Shown: positions 16,809 to 26,540, counted from the stretch's first letter. The stretch is DNA of 64,000 bases from Verrucomicrobiia bacterium (GCA_019634635.1 JAHCBB010000029.1:1-64000); one strand, 5' to 3'. Notes: generated from the sequence alone by a model not told the origin. A program made the numbers and translations.

Positions 16809-19800
16809 TCACTGCCGCTGGAGGAGCAGATAGGCCATCAGATGATGGAAGTCGTCCTCGGGAATGATTTCACCGAAGTTGTCCGGCATGAGGGACTGAT
16901 CCAGTTCGCGCCGTTCCGCGACCTCGGCCGAGGGCACGGTGAACTCCAAGCCGGCGGCATCGGCGAGGACGAGCAGGTCGCCGTCCTCGCGGCGGAACAG
17001 GCCGGCCAGAACTTCACCGGCCTTGAGGGTGACCAGCGACTGACGGAAGGCGTGGTCCACATTGCGGTTCGGGTCGAGGATGTCCTCGCACAGCCGTTCG
17101 ACGCCGCGATTGCCGATGCCGGTGAGCTGCGGGCCGACCAGACCTCCCCGGCCATTGAGTTGGTGGCAGGCCGCGCAATGCGCTTCGTAGATGCGTTGGC
17201 CCTCCGCGGGCCTGGCATTGGCGAGCGCATGGGCGTTGCGACGGACGGCGATCAACTGCTCGCGGGCCTCGTCCGGCGGCGGCAGATCCTTTGTGAGCGC
17301 CTCGACCCGGGCCTGCCAGCGGTCCGGATTGGCGCGCTGCAGGCGGTTGCGGGCACCTGTGAGCTGCAGGATGCGCGGCGCCGCAGCCCCCGCTTCCACC
17401 GCCCGCAAGAACGCTTCCGCTCCATCCCGGGTCGCCGTCAACGCCACCGCCCAGGACTGCTGCACCCTATAGGGCACCCCCGGCAGCGCTGCGACGACGG
17501 CGTCCCGGCCCGCCGGCATGTTCATTTCGGCCAGCGTCACCCCGATGCGTTCGCGGACGAACAGCGGCTGGGAGCCGTCGGCCAGCACGCCGGTCAGCGT
17601 AACCATGGCCGCATCCGGATCCAGGGCGGCAAGCCCCCGTGCGGCGGCAGCCCGCACGTCGGGATCGCCGGTTCTTGTGGCCAGAGACTTCAGTGTCGGT
17701 GCCACCTCGCGGAGGCCGAGGCGCGCGGCGAGTTCGGCCGCACCGGCGGTGCGGTCGGCGATCGCCCGCGGTGAGGCGGATGGCAGCGCGGGCGCCCCTT
17801 CAATCTCCCCGACCGCGAGCCAGGCATAGGCGTCGCCCGTATCGCCGTCGGTGACCTCCAGGACCACGCGCCTGCCGGCCTGCGGGGCGGTGGTCCAGAG
17901 GACCTGCATCGCGGCGTCGTCGCGCGGTGGCCGGGCCTCGAACAGGACGGCGCCGGTGGTGGTCTCGCGGAGACGCACCGCATTGCGTTGCTTTGCGGGT
18001 CTGTCCGGCGGTCCGTCGTGCCCGCACAGCCAGAAGCCCACGGTGCCCCCTGCCGTGAATTCGGGAGATCGCAATGTGCCGGTCTGCTGCTCGCCACGGG
18101 CGAGGCTCGAGAGCACTCGCAGGGTCTTGCCGTCGCGGCGCCTGCGTTCCTGGAAGTCCCACGGATTCTCCGTTGGCGGATCCAGCGGTGTGTTGATCCA
18201 GCCCAAGGCCGCATCGCCTGCAAGCAGGCGGGCAACGAGTTCGGCACCCCATGAACGGAGGCCCTCCGGCAGGGCCAGACCGCGCTGCTGCAGGCCCAGG
18301 TCCACTGAACGAAACAGGCTGAGCTGGAAATCGGGCTGATCCGGGAACCGCGTCCGGACGAACGCCGCAAGTTCCGGAAGGAGGTCCTCCGGGGCATGAC
18401 GCGCGACATGTCGGAGGGCATCACTCAATGGGGGCGAGGTGCTGTCGGAGAGCGTCTCGAGACGGCCCAGCAGGAAGTTCGCAGCCTGGGGTGTCGGCAC
18501 GGCCAGACAGACGTCGGCAATGGCGCGTTGGTCGGACGGAGACACGTCGCTTCCGGCAAGCAGTGGCTCGAAGATCGTGGCGATTTTCAGATGGTCGCGG
18601 AGCGACTTCCGCAGCACGTAGACGAGATGGGTGTCGGCCGGGTCCGTGCCGGCGAGGGTGTCGAGCAGCGGACGCAGGTTTCCGGCGTCCGGCAAGTTGC
18701 CAAGGGCTTCCGCGGCACAGCGACGGACGAGGGCGTCGGGATCCTGCAAGCCGGTGAGCGCCAGTTCGCGCGAGTTCGGCGCCGCGGCTTCGGATCCCGG
18801 CAGGCCGCGTGCCGCTTGATCGAGCCGGTCAGCGCCGATGCGCTGCGCATGCACCCGCACGAGGGGATCCGCCGATCGCGCGGCGCCCGTCAACTCCTCC
18901 GGGTTCAGCGCGTTCAACCGGTGCAGCAGCCAGAGCGCATGGACGTGCTGGTGGGCGTTTGCGGGGGTCGCGAGGGCCGGGCGGAGGGGTTCGATGGCGT
19001 CGGGACCCATGCGGTCCTGCAGCTCGCTCATGGCGAGCATTCGCCGGGTGAGGCTGGGCGAGCCGAGTTCCCGGATCAGGCCCGCCCGATCGTTGGGCAG
19101 GGCACCGGGCCGCAGGGCCGGTTTGCCGTCCGCCCCTTGGTACACCACCCGCCACAGGCGGCCCCGTTCGCGGTCGCGTCCCGGGTGGGTGAGCGGCACT
19201 TCGTAGTGTCCGATGATGCGGTTGTAGAAGTCGGCGATGTAGAGCGCGCCATCGGGCCCGAGCGTGGTGTCCACCGGACGGAACCACGGGTCGCTACTGG
19301 TGAGGAAGTCGGGCTGCTCGGTGGCGACGGGTGTCGAGCCGCGGAAGGTGATCTGGTCCCGGTTCAGGCGGCTGGTCATGACGTTGCCGATGAAAAAGGC
19401 GTTCTGGAACGCGTCCGGCCACAGGTCGTCGCTGTAGTACAGTGCGCCATCAATCGCCGTGCTGCCGTGGGCGTGGTCCAGCATGACCGGGGCGAAGCCG
19501 AGGCCGTCGTGGGGCTTGCCGAAGCTGGGATACCAGCCACCCGCGAGCAGTTGGTAGATGGGCGCCGAATGGCAGTCGCTGGAATACAGGTTGCCCCGCG
19601 AGTCCCAGGTGAGGCCGAAGGGGTTCACCTGGCCGTGCGTGTGCTGTTCGATGCGCGAGCCGTCGAGGCGGATGCGGTAGGTGTTGCCGGAATTGAGATC
19701 CACGTGGCTCCCATCCCGGGCCGTGACGTGGGAATCGTTGTTGAAGCCGTGGGTGCAATAGAGCCAGCCATCGAATCCCCGCCGGAATGAGGCCTGATTG

Positions 19801-20345
19801 CCATGGGTGTCCCGGGTGTGGTCAAAGGGGCCGTAGAGCGGGGTTCGGCGGTCGGCCCGGCCGTCCCCATTGGTGTCTTCGAACAACCAGATGTGGGGAA
19901 TGCTCCAGACCAGCGCCTTCCAGGGACTGTCCCCGGTGCGGAAGGGATACACCCCAATCGGGATGTTCAGGCCGCCGGCAAACTCGGTGATCTTGCGAGC
20001 CTGTCCGTCCGGTCCGAAATCCTCGAAAATCATCAGCCGGTCCCGGCCGGTCGCATTCGTGGGTGCGGCCCACGGATACTCGATGCTGGTGGTCACCCAG
20101 AGCCGGCCCAGGGCGTCGAACGCGAGGTTCATCGGCTTGTGGATGTCGGGCTCCGCAGCCACCAACTGGATCTCGAATCCCGGCGGCAGATGGAACCGGG
20201 TCTGTTGGTCCGCGGGCGCGAGGGGTTCGGTGGTGCGGACCCCGAGGGACAGTTCGTCCTCGGCGACGCCCGGAAGGATGAAGGTCAGCATCGCCCCAAT
20301 GGCCGCAATCAGTGCCCGGCCGGGGAGGTGCGGATGGTATGGCAT
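16809..20345 (-). CDS. PVC-type c-heme protein (membrane-bound dehydrogenase-like propeller + HEAT + cytochrome c)
   Basis: 1178 residues with a signal peptide (MPYHPHLPGRALIAAIGAML). The N-terminal ~430 residues form a glucose/sorbosone-dehydrogenase-like beta-propeller of the PVC type (HLPPGFEIQLVAAEPDI and IADFYNRIIGHYEVP are typical). A HEAT-repeat region, a beta-rich carbohydrate-binding-like module (about 560-680) and more HEAT repeats follow. The C-terminus is a heme-binding domain with one CAACH site and the usual GPQLTGIG and ILDPNRNVD segments. Proteins of this class are exported and are thought to oxidise sugars or related compounds; the substrate is unknown. ATG 20345 was chosen because it starts the signal peptide; the frame extends further upstream without protein-like sequence. 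It converges on the AAA+ fusion gene with 83 bp between stops. Confidence 0.85.
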   Translation of the reverse strand: MPYHPHLPGRALIAAIGAMLTFILPGVAEDELSLGVRTTEPLAPADQQTRFHLPPGFEIQLVAAEPDIHKPMNLAFDALGRLWVTTSIEYPWAAPTNATGRDRLMIFEDFGPDGQARKITEFAGGLNIPIGVYPFRTGDSPWKALVWSIPHIWLFEDTNGDGRADRRTPLYGPFDHTRDTHGNQASFRRGFDGWLYCTHGFNNDSHVTARDGSHVDLNSGNTYRIRLDGSRIEQHTHGQVNPFGLTWDSRGNLYSSDCHSAPIYQLLAGGWYPSFGKPHDGLGFAPVMLDHAHGSTAIDGALYYSDDLWPDAFQNAFFIGNVMTSRLNRDQITFRGSTPVATEQPDFLTSSDPWFRPVDTTLGPDGALYIADFYNRIIGHYEVPLTHPGRDRERGRLWRVVYQGADGKPALRPGALPNDRAGLIRELGSPSLTRRMLAMSELQDRMGPDAIEPLRPALATPANAHQHVHALWLLHRLNALNPEELTGAARSADPLVRVHAQRIGADRLDQAARGLPGSEAAAPNSRELALTGLQDPDALVRRCAAEALGNLPDAGNLRPLLDTLAGTDPADTHLVYVLRKSLRDHLKIATIFEPLLAGSDVSPSDQRAIADVCLAVPTPQAANFLLGRLETLSDSTSPPLSDALRHVARHAPEDLLPELAAFVRTRFPDQPDFQLSLFRSVDLGLQQRGLALPEGLRSWGAELVARLLAGDAALGWINTPLDPPTENPWDFQERRRRDGKTLRVLSSLARGEQQTGTLRSPEFTAGGTVGFWLCGHDGPPDRPAKQRNAVRLRETTTGAVLFEARPPRDDAAMQVLWTTAPQAGRRVVLEVTDGDTGDAYAWLAVGEIEGAPALPSASPRAIADRTAGAAELAARLGLREVAPTLKSLATRTGDPDVRAAAARGLAALDPDAAMVTLTGVLADGSQPLFVRERIGVTLAEMNMPAGRDAVVAALPGVPYRVQQSWAVALTATRDGAEAFLRAVEAGAAAPRILQLTGARNRLQRANPDRWQARVEALTKDLPPPDEAREQLIAVRRNAHALANARPAEGQRIYEAHCAACHQLNGRGGLVGPQLTGIGNRGVERLCEDILDPNRNVDHAFRQSLVTLKAGEVLAGLFRREDGDLLVLADAAGLEFTVPSAEVAERRELDQSLMPDNFGEIIPEDDFHHLMAYLLLQRQ

Positions 20346-20440
20346 GGCTCGAGGGTAGCGGCGGGCGTGTCGGACGAAAACTCCCTTCGAATCGGGCCCC
20401 AAGACCCACCTCCATGGGGCTGCCGGCAACCGGGGAGGCG

Positions 20441-21496
20441 CTATCCGGTGCCGGACCGGGTCGCGGCAAACAGGTGACGCCAGGCGCGATCGCTGCGATG
20501 CAGCAGGGTCCGCAGGACACCGGGAACGACCGGCCAGCCCTGCAGGTGCTGCAGCATCCAGGCGGTCCGCAGCCGGCTTCCGAACTGCCCCCGTTGCAGC
20601 CGGGCAATGATTGCGCAGGCTTCCGGCCATTCGAAGGTTCCACGGGCGTACTGCGTCAACGGTTTGGCGGCCAGGCGTGCGGATTCCAAGGCGAGGGACA
20701 TCCCATTGCCGGTCAACGGTGGAATCACGGCCAGCGCGTCGCCCAGTGAGACCTCGCCAGGGGTCGCCGGTCCCGGCATCCGCAGATCCAGGGCTCCGAC
20801 CGCACACACGGAATTGGGATCGAACGGGCACGCCCCGAGGCGGTGTCGCCTCAGGGAACCCGGATCACCCCGGAGCCAGTCCTCCGCCGACGGCACCCGC
20901 GGCGTATCGGTGGCTCCACGACGACGGAACAGTCCGCACACATTGACCCGATCCGCGTCCAACCGGCACAGGCCCACGTAGGAGCCGGCGCTGAAGTGCA
21001 TCTCCAGATCCGCTTCCGTGGCCACCCCGAGCGCATGCGCCTTCACCCCAAACCAGCGCCAGCGGCCGCCGGGCGGGGCTGGACGCCGCCCGGTTGCCCG
21101 GACCCATCCGGGACGCGGCCCGGGTATGGGAATGCGCTGGCCGGTTTCGAGGTTGCCGCCCAACCGGAGGAATACGGACGCCATCAGGGCATCCAACGCA
21201 TATCGCGAAAGGCAGAGGGCTGGCTGTGGCAGGCGTCGGACCGGACCCAGGGTGCGATGATCTGCGAAACAGGCCGTGATGGCCTCCCGGGCACCGGCGG
21301 CGTCGCAGGCGGGTCGGAGGCCGAGTTCGTCAAGGATGGCCTGGCCCCGGCCGCTGAGGAATTCCCCGCAAACCCGGTGTCGAGGATAGTTGCCGGCCTC
21401 GAGGACCACCACGGGGACCCCGGCACGTCGCAGGAACAATCCCAGCGAGAGCCCCGCGAGGCCGCCGCCAACGATGGTGATGGGCCGGGGGCTCAT
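20441..21496 (-). CDS. FAD-dependent oxidoreductase of a type III PKS operon
   Basis: 351 residues. The N-terminus is a Rossmann FAD-binding fold with GGGLAGLSLGLFLRRAG and a following acidic residue (VVVLEAG). The RHRVCGEFLS segment and a second FAD motif (GDALAVIPPLTGNGMSLALESA) are typical of the geranylgeranyl-reductase/halogenase/aromatic hydroxylase group. It is the third gene of an operon with the polyketide synthase and the methyltransferase; its start overlaps the methyltransferase stop by 4 bp. In the Streptomyces srsABC system the equivalent flavoprotein hydroxylates an alkylresorcinol to a quinone-type lipid. A similar hydroxylation is the best guess here, but the substrate cannot be read from the sequence. 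Confidence 0.85.
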   Translation of the reverse strand: MSPRPITIVGGGLAGLSLGLFLRRAGVPVVVLEAGNYPRHRVCGEFLSGRGQAILDELGLRPACDAAGAREAITACFADHRTLGPVRRLPQPALCLSRYALDALMASVFLRLGGNLETGQRIPIPGPRPGWVRATGRRPAPPGGRWRWFGVKAHALGVATEADLEMHFSAGSYVGLCRLDADRVNVCGLFRRRGATDTPRVPSAEDWLRGDPGSLRRHRLGACPFDPNSVCAVGALDLRMPGPATPGEVSLGDALAVIPPLTGNGMSLALESARLAAKPLTQYARGTFEWPEACAIIARLQRGQFGSRLRTAWMLQHLQGWPVVPGVLRTLLHRSDRAWRHLFAATRSGTG

Positions 21497-22200
21497 GCGG
21501 ACGTCCGGCGCCGCGCCTCGAAGCGGTGGGCGAACAGCCCGGCTGCCGCCTCGTGGACGCTCCAGCCCTCCGCCCCGGGCCAGAGCGACGTCAATTCCCG
21601 GCCGCGAAAGCCGGCGTGGACGCTGCGGACCGCGTCCGTGCGCGTCACCGGGTCACATCCAAGAAGCCCCAGGCACCGCGCCCCGAAGAGGGCGAAACGT
21701 GAGCGGCGCGGCTCGATGAACACTGCCGATGCCGTGCGCGCCGCGATCCGGGAGAGCGTGCCGGGAAGTTCTGCAGGGGTGAGGTGGTGCAGGAACAGAT
21801 TGGTGTACACCAGATCGGTCCGGGGCGGCTCCGGCAGCGCCAGCCAGCCGGCCACCTCCTGGACGACCGCCTGTGGAGCCCAGCCATGCGCCCGGAGCTG
21901 GTCGAGGGCCGAGGTGTTCGCGACGGCCCATCGGTCCATGAGTTCGAGCACGCTTCCCTGCGGTGGACGCGGCAGCCGGGTCCAGACGCGCGCCGCCAGG
22001 GTGGCGTCCCCGGACCCGAGTTCTGCGACCCGCAGGGAGCCTTCCGAACGGCTCTGCAGGGACCTGGCGACGGCGCGACGCAGGATTCCCGCCGTTCCCA
22101 TCAGGCGGTTGATCCATTGCAGATCCCGCCGGGAGCGACGGCCTGCTGGATCCGCCGGCGGCAGCGCGTCGAGCAGTTCCGGTTGGACGCGACGTTCCAT
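21493..22200 (-). CDS. SAM-dependent methyltransferase of a type III PKS operon
   Basis: 235 residues. The class I methyltransferase fold is shown by the SAM-binding VAELGSGDATLA (about residues 57-68) and the post-motif DLVYTNLFLHHL. I chose ATG 22200 because it leaves a normal family length and a 16-bp gap to the PKS stop; upstream codons in the same frame are antisense to the PKS. The order PKS-methyltransferase-flavoprotein on one strand with short or overlapping junctions implies one transcript. By analogy with srsB it probably O- or C-methylates the polyketide lipid made by the upstream synthase (inference). Confidence 0.82.
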   Translation of the reverse strand: MERRVQPELLDALPPADPAGRRSRRDLQWINRLMGTAGILRRAVARSLQSRSEGSLRVAELGSGDATLAARVWTRLPRPPQGSVLELMDRWAVANTSALDQLRAHGWAPQAVVQEVAGWLALPEPPRTDLVYTNLFLHHLTPAELPGTLSRIAARTASAVFIEPRRSRFALFGARCLGLLGCDPVTRTDAVRSVHAGFRGRELTSLWPGAEGWSVHEAAAGLFAHRFEARRRTSA

Positions 22201-22216
22201 GGGGCGGGGTCGGGGC

Positions 22217-23275
22217 TCAGGACACTTCGAGCAAGGCGCCGTGGCAGGAGAACCCGGCACCGAAGCTCGACAGCCACCACCAACCGCCGGGAGCGCCATT
22301 GGCGAGCGCATCGCGAAGGGCAAACAATACGCAGGGACTGCTCAGGTTGCCGAAATCGCGCAGGACGGCGGCGCTATGTCGCAGGCTGGCCTCTTCGAGA
22401 CCCAGCCGGTCGCGGAGCGCGACCAGGACATCGCGGCCTCCCGGGTGGAGGATCCATTCACGGATGTCGAGCTGGTGGATGCCCGCCTGATGGAACATGG
22501 AGTCGGCGAGGTGCCCGACGTGCGTGGCGGCAAGCGAGGGGACGGCCGGCGTCAGAATGTTCCGGAGGCAGCCGCCCCGGGGCTCGAAGCAGAGGGCGCT
22601 CCGTGCCTCCGGGTGCAGGCGGGAGGCGGCATGACGCCATTGAACCCGGCGCCGATGGTCCACAGGGCGGGCGGCGCTGACCACGGCCGCCGCCCCGTCA
22701 CCAAAAAGGCAGGCGCTGATCAGCACGCCGGGGTCGTCATCGAGGTACATGGCCGCGCTGGAGACTTCGACGCAGACGCTCAGGACCGTGCGCGTCGTTC
22801 CGCCGGCCAGCCAATTTGCCGCCGTGCGCAGTGTGGGGATGGCCGCACCGCAGCCGAGTCCGACGAGGTCCAGAAACTCGACGGAATTCCGGAGGCCGAG
22901 GCGCTCCGAAACGTGGCTGGTCAAGCCCGGGCAAAGGTATCCGGTGCAGGTGGCCACCAGCAGGGCGTCCACGTCTTCCGCCGATATCCGGGCATCCTCC
23001 AGGGCTCGCCGCGCCGCGGTGGTTGCGAGATCCGGGGCATGGCGAAGGAAGCGCTCATGGAGGGTGTCGGGATCGAGCCGGAACGCCTCCGCGAGGGAGT
23101 TGAGGGCGAGATGGCGGGTTTCAATGCCGTTGGCACCCAGGAGCACCTTGCGCAACAGCGCCTGGGAGCGGGGCGCGAGGCGGTCGAGATCGGGAGTTCC
23201 CTGGAGCGCGGCCCAGCAGTCCGACTGACGGTACCGGTGCCCGGGGACGGCCGTTCCGAATCCGTTGAGAAACAT
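22217..23275 (-). CDS. Type III polyketide synthase (chalcone/stilbene synthase family)
   Basis: 352 residues, normal for the family. The catalytic triad is present: Cys142 in GLGCGAAIP, His277 in ILHPGGR and Asn310 in DFGNLSS, with LFGDGAAAVV before it. It extends an acyl-CoA or ACP starter with malonyl-CoA units and cyclises the product. With the methyltransferase and FAD oxidoreductase that follow, the set matches the bacterial alkylresorcinol/alkylpyrone operons (srsABC, bpsAB types), so a long-chain phenolic or pyrone lipid for the envelope is likely. Chain length cannot be predicted from the residues seen. Start ATG 23275 begins MFLNGFGTAVPGH, a typical family start. Its promoter should lie in the 110-bp gap shared with rmlA. 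Confidence 0.92.
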   Translation of the reverse strand: MFLNGFGTAVPGHRYRQSDCWAALQGTPDLDRLAPRSQALLRKVLLGANGIETRHLALNSLAEAFRLDPDTLHERFLRHAPDLATTAARRALEDARISAEDVDALLVATCTGYLCPGLTSHVSERLGLRNSVEFLDLVGLGCGAAIPTLRTAANWLAGGTTRTVLSVCVEVSSAAMYLDDDPGVLISACLFGDGAAAVVSAARPVDHRRRVQWRHAASRLHPEARSALCFEPRGGCLRNILTPAVPSLAATHVGHLADSMFHQAGIHQLDIREWILHPGGRDVLVALRDRLGLEEASLRHSAAVLRDFGNLSSPCVLFALRDALANGAPGGWWWLSSFGAGFSCHGALLEVS

Positions 23276-23385
23276 CGGGCGGGACCATTGGCCCCACTCC
23301 GACGAACGGCAACCGGATTGAACCCGGGAGGCGTTCGCATCCTTTCCAATCCGGGCCAGGTTCGTAGAATGCGGCGGACAAACTG

Positions 23386-24270
23386 ATGAGAGGCATCCTC
23401 CTCGCCGGCGGTGCGGGTACGCGGCTGTATCCACTGACGCTCGTCGCGTCCAAGCAGCTCCAGCCGGTGTATGACAAGCCGATGGTGTACTACCCGCTCG
23501 CCAACCTCATCGAGGCCGGCCTGCGGGACCTGTGTCTGATCTCCACGCCCGGGGATCTGCCGCGATATCGGGCGTTGTTGGGCGACGGGTCGCGGTTCGG
23601 CGTGCGGCTGGAGTACCGGGAGCAGCCGCGTCCCGAAGGCATCGCCCAGGCGTTTCTGATCGCCGCGTCGTTTGTCGGGAGCGATCCGGTGGCCCTGGCC
23701 CTCGGCGACAACCTGCTGTTGGACGCGACGCCGTTTCGAGAGGCCGTGGCGGGGTTCACCGGAGGCGCCACGGTCTTTGGGCTCCCGGTGTCGGATCCGG
23801 AGCGGTACGGCGTCGTGGAGCTCGACGGTGAGGGACGTCCGATCGCCCTGGAGGAAAAGCCGCCCCAACCGCGGAGTTCGTGGGCGGTCCCCGGACTCTA
23901 CCTGTATGACGCGACGGTGGTCGGCATCGCCAGGGCGCTGCGGCCGGGACCGCGCGGCGAACTGGAGATCACGGACGTGAACCGGGAGTTTCTGCGGCGC
24001 GGCCAGCTCCGGGTGCACCGTCTGCCGGAGGGGGCGGTCTGTCTGGATGCCGGCACCGGGAGCAGCCGGCATGCGGCCTCGGTGGCGGTGTGCGAGGCGG
24101 AGCGGCGGCTGGGCATCCGGATCGGGTGTCCGGAGTGGGCGGCCTATCACCGGGGGTTTCTGGACCGGGAAATGCTGGCTGCGGCGGTGGCGGCCATGCC
24201 CCCGTGCGACTATCGGGAACCTCTGGAACGGCTGCTCGCCGGGACGGGATTGGCGATCGCCGGTGGTTGA
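23386..24270 (+). CDS. rfbA: Glucose-1-phosphate thymidylyltransferase
   Basis: 294 residues, the usual RmlA length. It makes dTDP-glucose from glucose-1-phosphate and dTTP. The nucleotide-binding signature GGAGTRLYPLT (residues 7-17) with SKQLQPVYDKPMVYYPL follows the family closely, and LGDNLL and EITDVNREFL mark the catalytic core. The C-terminal CLDAGTGSSRHAAS is slightly off the usual WLDTGTHESL pattern. It is followed 45 bp later by rmlB; rmlC and rmlD are not in the window, so the deoxysugar made (L-rhamnose or another 6-deoxyhexose) is open. Confidence 0.93.
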   Translation: MRGILLAGGAGTRLYPLTLVASKQLQPVYDKPMVYYPLANLIEAGLRDLCLISTPGDLPRYRALLGDGSRFGVRLEYREQPRPEGIAQAFLIAASFVGSDPVALALGDNLLLDATPFREAVAGFTGGATVFGLPVSDPERYGVVELDGEGRPIALEEKPPQPRSSWAVPGLYLYDATVVGIARALRPGPRGELEITDVNREFLRRGQLRVHRLPEGAVCLDAGTGSSRHAASVAVCEAERRLGIRIGCPEWAAYHRGFLDREMLAAAVAAMPPCDYREPLERLLAGTGLAIAGG

Positions 24271-24315
24271 TGACAGAATGCCGCCCATGGCGCGGGTGAA
24301 AGGCGCCCCTGTGTC

Positions 24316-25353
24316 ATGAACCTTCTCGTCACCGGCGGCGCCGGATTCATCGGGTCCAACCTGATTGAGCACGTGATCGGCCGGCCGGAGATCCGGCGTC
24401 TGGTCAACCTCGACTGTCTCACCTATGCCGGCCATCTGGCCAATCTGCGGGGCGTGACCGGGCATCCCCGTCATGTCTTCGAGCGGGTGGACCTCCGGGA
24501 TGCCCCGGCGGTGCGGGAGGTCCTCATTCGGCACGAGATCACCCATGTGCTGCATCTGGCATCCGAGTCGCATGTGGACCGTTCCATCCGGGGTCCCGCC
24601 GACTTCATCGCCACCAACATCGTCGGGACGTTCCACCTGCTGGAGGCGTGCCGCGCGGTGTGGCCTGAGGGGTTTCCGGGGCGGCGTTTCCACCTGGTGA
24701 GCACCGACGAGGTGTACGGCTCGCTGGGACCCACCGGACGGTTCACCGAGAGCACTCCGTACGCCCCCAACTCACCCTACTCGGCGAGCAAGGCCTCCGC
24801 GAACCTTCTGGCGCGGGCCTATCACCACACCTATGCGCTGCCGGTGGTGACCACGAACTGTTCCAACAACTACGGCCCGCGGCAGTTTCCCGAAAAGCTC
24901 ATCCCGGTGGTGATTCAGTGCCTGGTGGAACGACGTCCCGTCCCGGTGTATGGCGATGGTTTGTACGTTCGGGACTGGTTGTACGTCCGGGACCACTGTG
25001 AAGCGCTTTGGCAGGTGCTCACGCGTGGACGCGACGGCGAGGTGTACAACATCGGCGGGCACAACGAATGGGCCAATCTGCGGCTGGTCGAGCACCTGTG
25101 CGATCTGGTGGATGCCGTCCGGCCGGACCTGGGCGGCGCGTCGCGGCGGCTGATCACGCGGGTCGCGGACCGGCCGGGTCACGACCGCCGCTATGCCATT
25201 GATGCGGGGAAAATGGAGCGGGAGCTCGGGTGGACCCCGGCCCACACGTTTGAGCGCGGGATCCGGGAAACGCTGGAATGGTACCTGGCCCATCAGGACT
25301 GGGTTGCCGAGGTGCGGGCGTCCCGGCGGGACCAGGGTCCCGGGACGGCTTGA
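24316..25353 (+). CDS. rfbB: dTDP-glucose 4,6-dehydratase
   Basis: 345 residues. A short-chain dehydrogenase/extended fold enzyme converting dTDP-glucose to the 4-keto-6-deoxy sugar. Visible are the NAD motif GGAGFIGSNLIE (residues 7-18), HLASESHVDRSI, the STDEVYG segment with catalytic Asp-Glu, and the YSASK Tyr-Lys pair, followed by NCSNNYGPRQFPEKLIP, all diagnostic for RmlB. It follows rfbA by 45 bp and is followed by the P450 gene 44 bp later. The set could supply a deoxysugar for a glycosylated product or for surface polysaccharide. Confidence 0.95.
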   Translation: MNLLVTGGAGFIGSNLIEHVIGRPEIRRLVNLDCLTYAGHLANLRGVTGHPRHVFERVDLRDAPAVREVLIRHEITHVLHLASESHVDRSIRGPADFIATNIVGTFHLLEACRAVWPEGFPGRRFHLVSTDEVYGSLGPTGRFTESTPYAPNSPYSASKASANLLARAYHHTYALPVVTTNCSNNYGPRQFPEKLIPVVIQCLVERRPVPVYGDGLYVRDWLYVRDHCEALWQVLTRGRDGEVYNIGGHNEWANLRLVEHLCDLVDAVRPDLGGASRRLITRVADRPGHDRRYAIDAGKMERELGWTPAHTFERGIRETLEWYLAHQDWVAEVRASRRDQGPGTA

Positions 25354-25397
25354 TCCCGACCCGCTTCCGCACGCTTAATCTTCGCAACACCCCGTTC

Positions 25398-26540
25398 ATG
25401 GATACGACTCCCGATCCCTTTCGCAACGCCCGCAACGAGTCCGGCATGCTTCCCTGCGAGTTCCAGGGCGAGACGGTGCCGATGATCCTCCGTCATGAGG
25501 ACGTTCGTCGCGCGGCGAAGGACTGGAAGACCTTCAGCTCGGATGCGCCGTTCCGGGTTCCAATTCCATCGGAGGAGGCCGTGCGCAGTGTCCGCCAGCT
25601 GCCCGTCGAGACGGATCCGCCCGATCACACCGACTACCGGCAGATCGTCGAGCCATTCTTCCGGCGGCCCAAGGACCCGGTGGTCGCGGCGCAGATGGAG
25701 TCCCTGGTGGACGCCATGGTGCTGGACGCCCTGGGGCGGACGTCCATTGAAGTGGTGCGGGAATTCGCCCTGCCCCTGCAGTCGCGCACGCTGGCGCTCC
25801 TGTTGAATTTGCCGGACTCGGAGTCCGCGGTGTGGATCCGGTGGGGCACGCATGTCTTTCGCGACGGTGGCTCGGGAAAAGAGAAGGGCGCGGAGCTCGA
25901 GGCCTATCTCAACGCGCAACTGGATGCCGCCGCGGCGCATCCGGGCGAGGACTTCTTCAGTGCCCTCACGCAGGCGACCTTTCGCGGTCGCCCTCTGACG
26001 CGCGAGGAGATGCTGGGATTTGCCAATCTGACGTTTGCTGGCGGACGCGACACGGTCATCCACACCGTATCCTCCGTCGTGGGGTATCTGGCGCGACATC
26101 CGGAGGCCCTTGAGTTTCTCCGGGAGGATCCCGCGCGGGTGGTGAATGCGGCGGAGGAATTTTTCCGAGTGGTGACGCCACTGACCCATATCGGTCGGGT
26201 GTGTCCTGTGGAGACCGACGTGCATGGGATGACGGTGAAACCCGACGGCCTCGTGGCGTTGTGCTGGGCCTCGGCAAACCGGGACGAATCCGTGTTCGAC
26301 GCGCCCGACGAGGTGCGCCTGGACCGGAAACCGAACCCTCACATGGCCTTTGGCAGCGGGGTGCATTTGTGTCTGGGGGCCGCCCATGCGCGCCTGATCG
26401 TCCGCACGCTGCTCGAACGGCTGGCGGTGCGAGTGGTCCGGATCCGGATCCTGAACGCCACCGAGCGGGTCGAGGCGGAGTCCGCGTACCGCCGCGTGAT
26501 TGGATACGAGGTGCTGGAGGCGGCCCTCGAGGCCCGGTAG
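25398..26540 (+). CDS. Cytochrome P450
   Basis: 380 residues, like soluble bacterial class I P450s. The heme-binding loop AFGSGVHLCLG places the thiolate ligand at Cys325. The K-helix ExxR is EEFFR, and the I-helix oxygen-activation region reads TFAGGRDT. I chose ATG 25398 (MDTTPDPFRNAR) because the frame upstream of it overlaps rfbB and is not P450-like. It needs a ferredoxin/reductase pair, which is not encoded next to it. Position after rfbAB suggests a hydroxylation step in a small biosynthetic or envelope cluster, but this is only context. It also sits ~2 kb from the divergent type III PKS operon, so a shared lipid pathway is possible. Confidence 0.9.
   Translation: MDTTPDPFRNARNESGMLPCEFQGETVPMILRHEDVRRAAKDWKTFSSDAPFRVPIPSEEAVRSVRQLPVETDPPDHTDYRQIVEPFFRRPKDPVVAAQMESLVDAMVLDALGRTSIEVVREFALPLQSRTLALLLNLPDSESAVWIRWGTHVFRDGGSGKEKGAELEAYLNAQLDAAAAHPGEDFFSALTQATFRGRPLTREEMLGFANLTFAGGRDTVIHTVSSVVGYLARHPEALEFLREDPARVVNAAEEFFRVVTPLTHIGRVCPVETDVHGMTVKPDGLVALCWASANRDESVFDAPDEVRLDRKPNPHMAFGSGVHLCLGAAHARLIVRTLLERLAVRVVRIRILNATERVEAESAYRRVIGYEVLEAALEAR

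Noticed and set aside
12751..16812. A 1353-codon open frame on the minus strand
   Set aside because: It is antisense to the AAA+ fusion gene; its translation is Arg/Pro/Gly/His-rich with no domain, typical of a GC-rich shadow.
18396..19790. A 464-codon plus-strand frame
   Set aside because: It is antisense to the PVC heme protein, whose own motifs are unambiguous.
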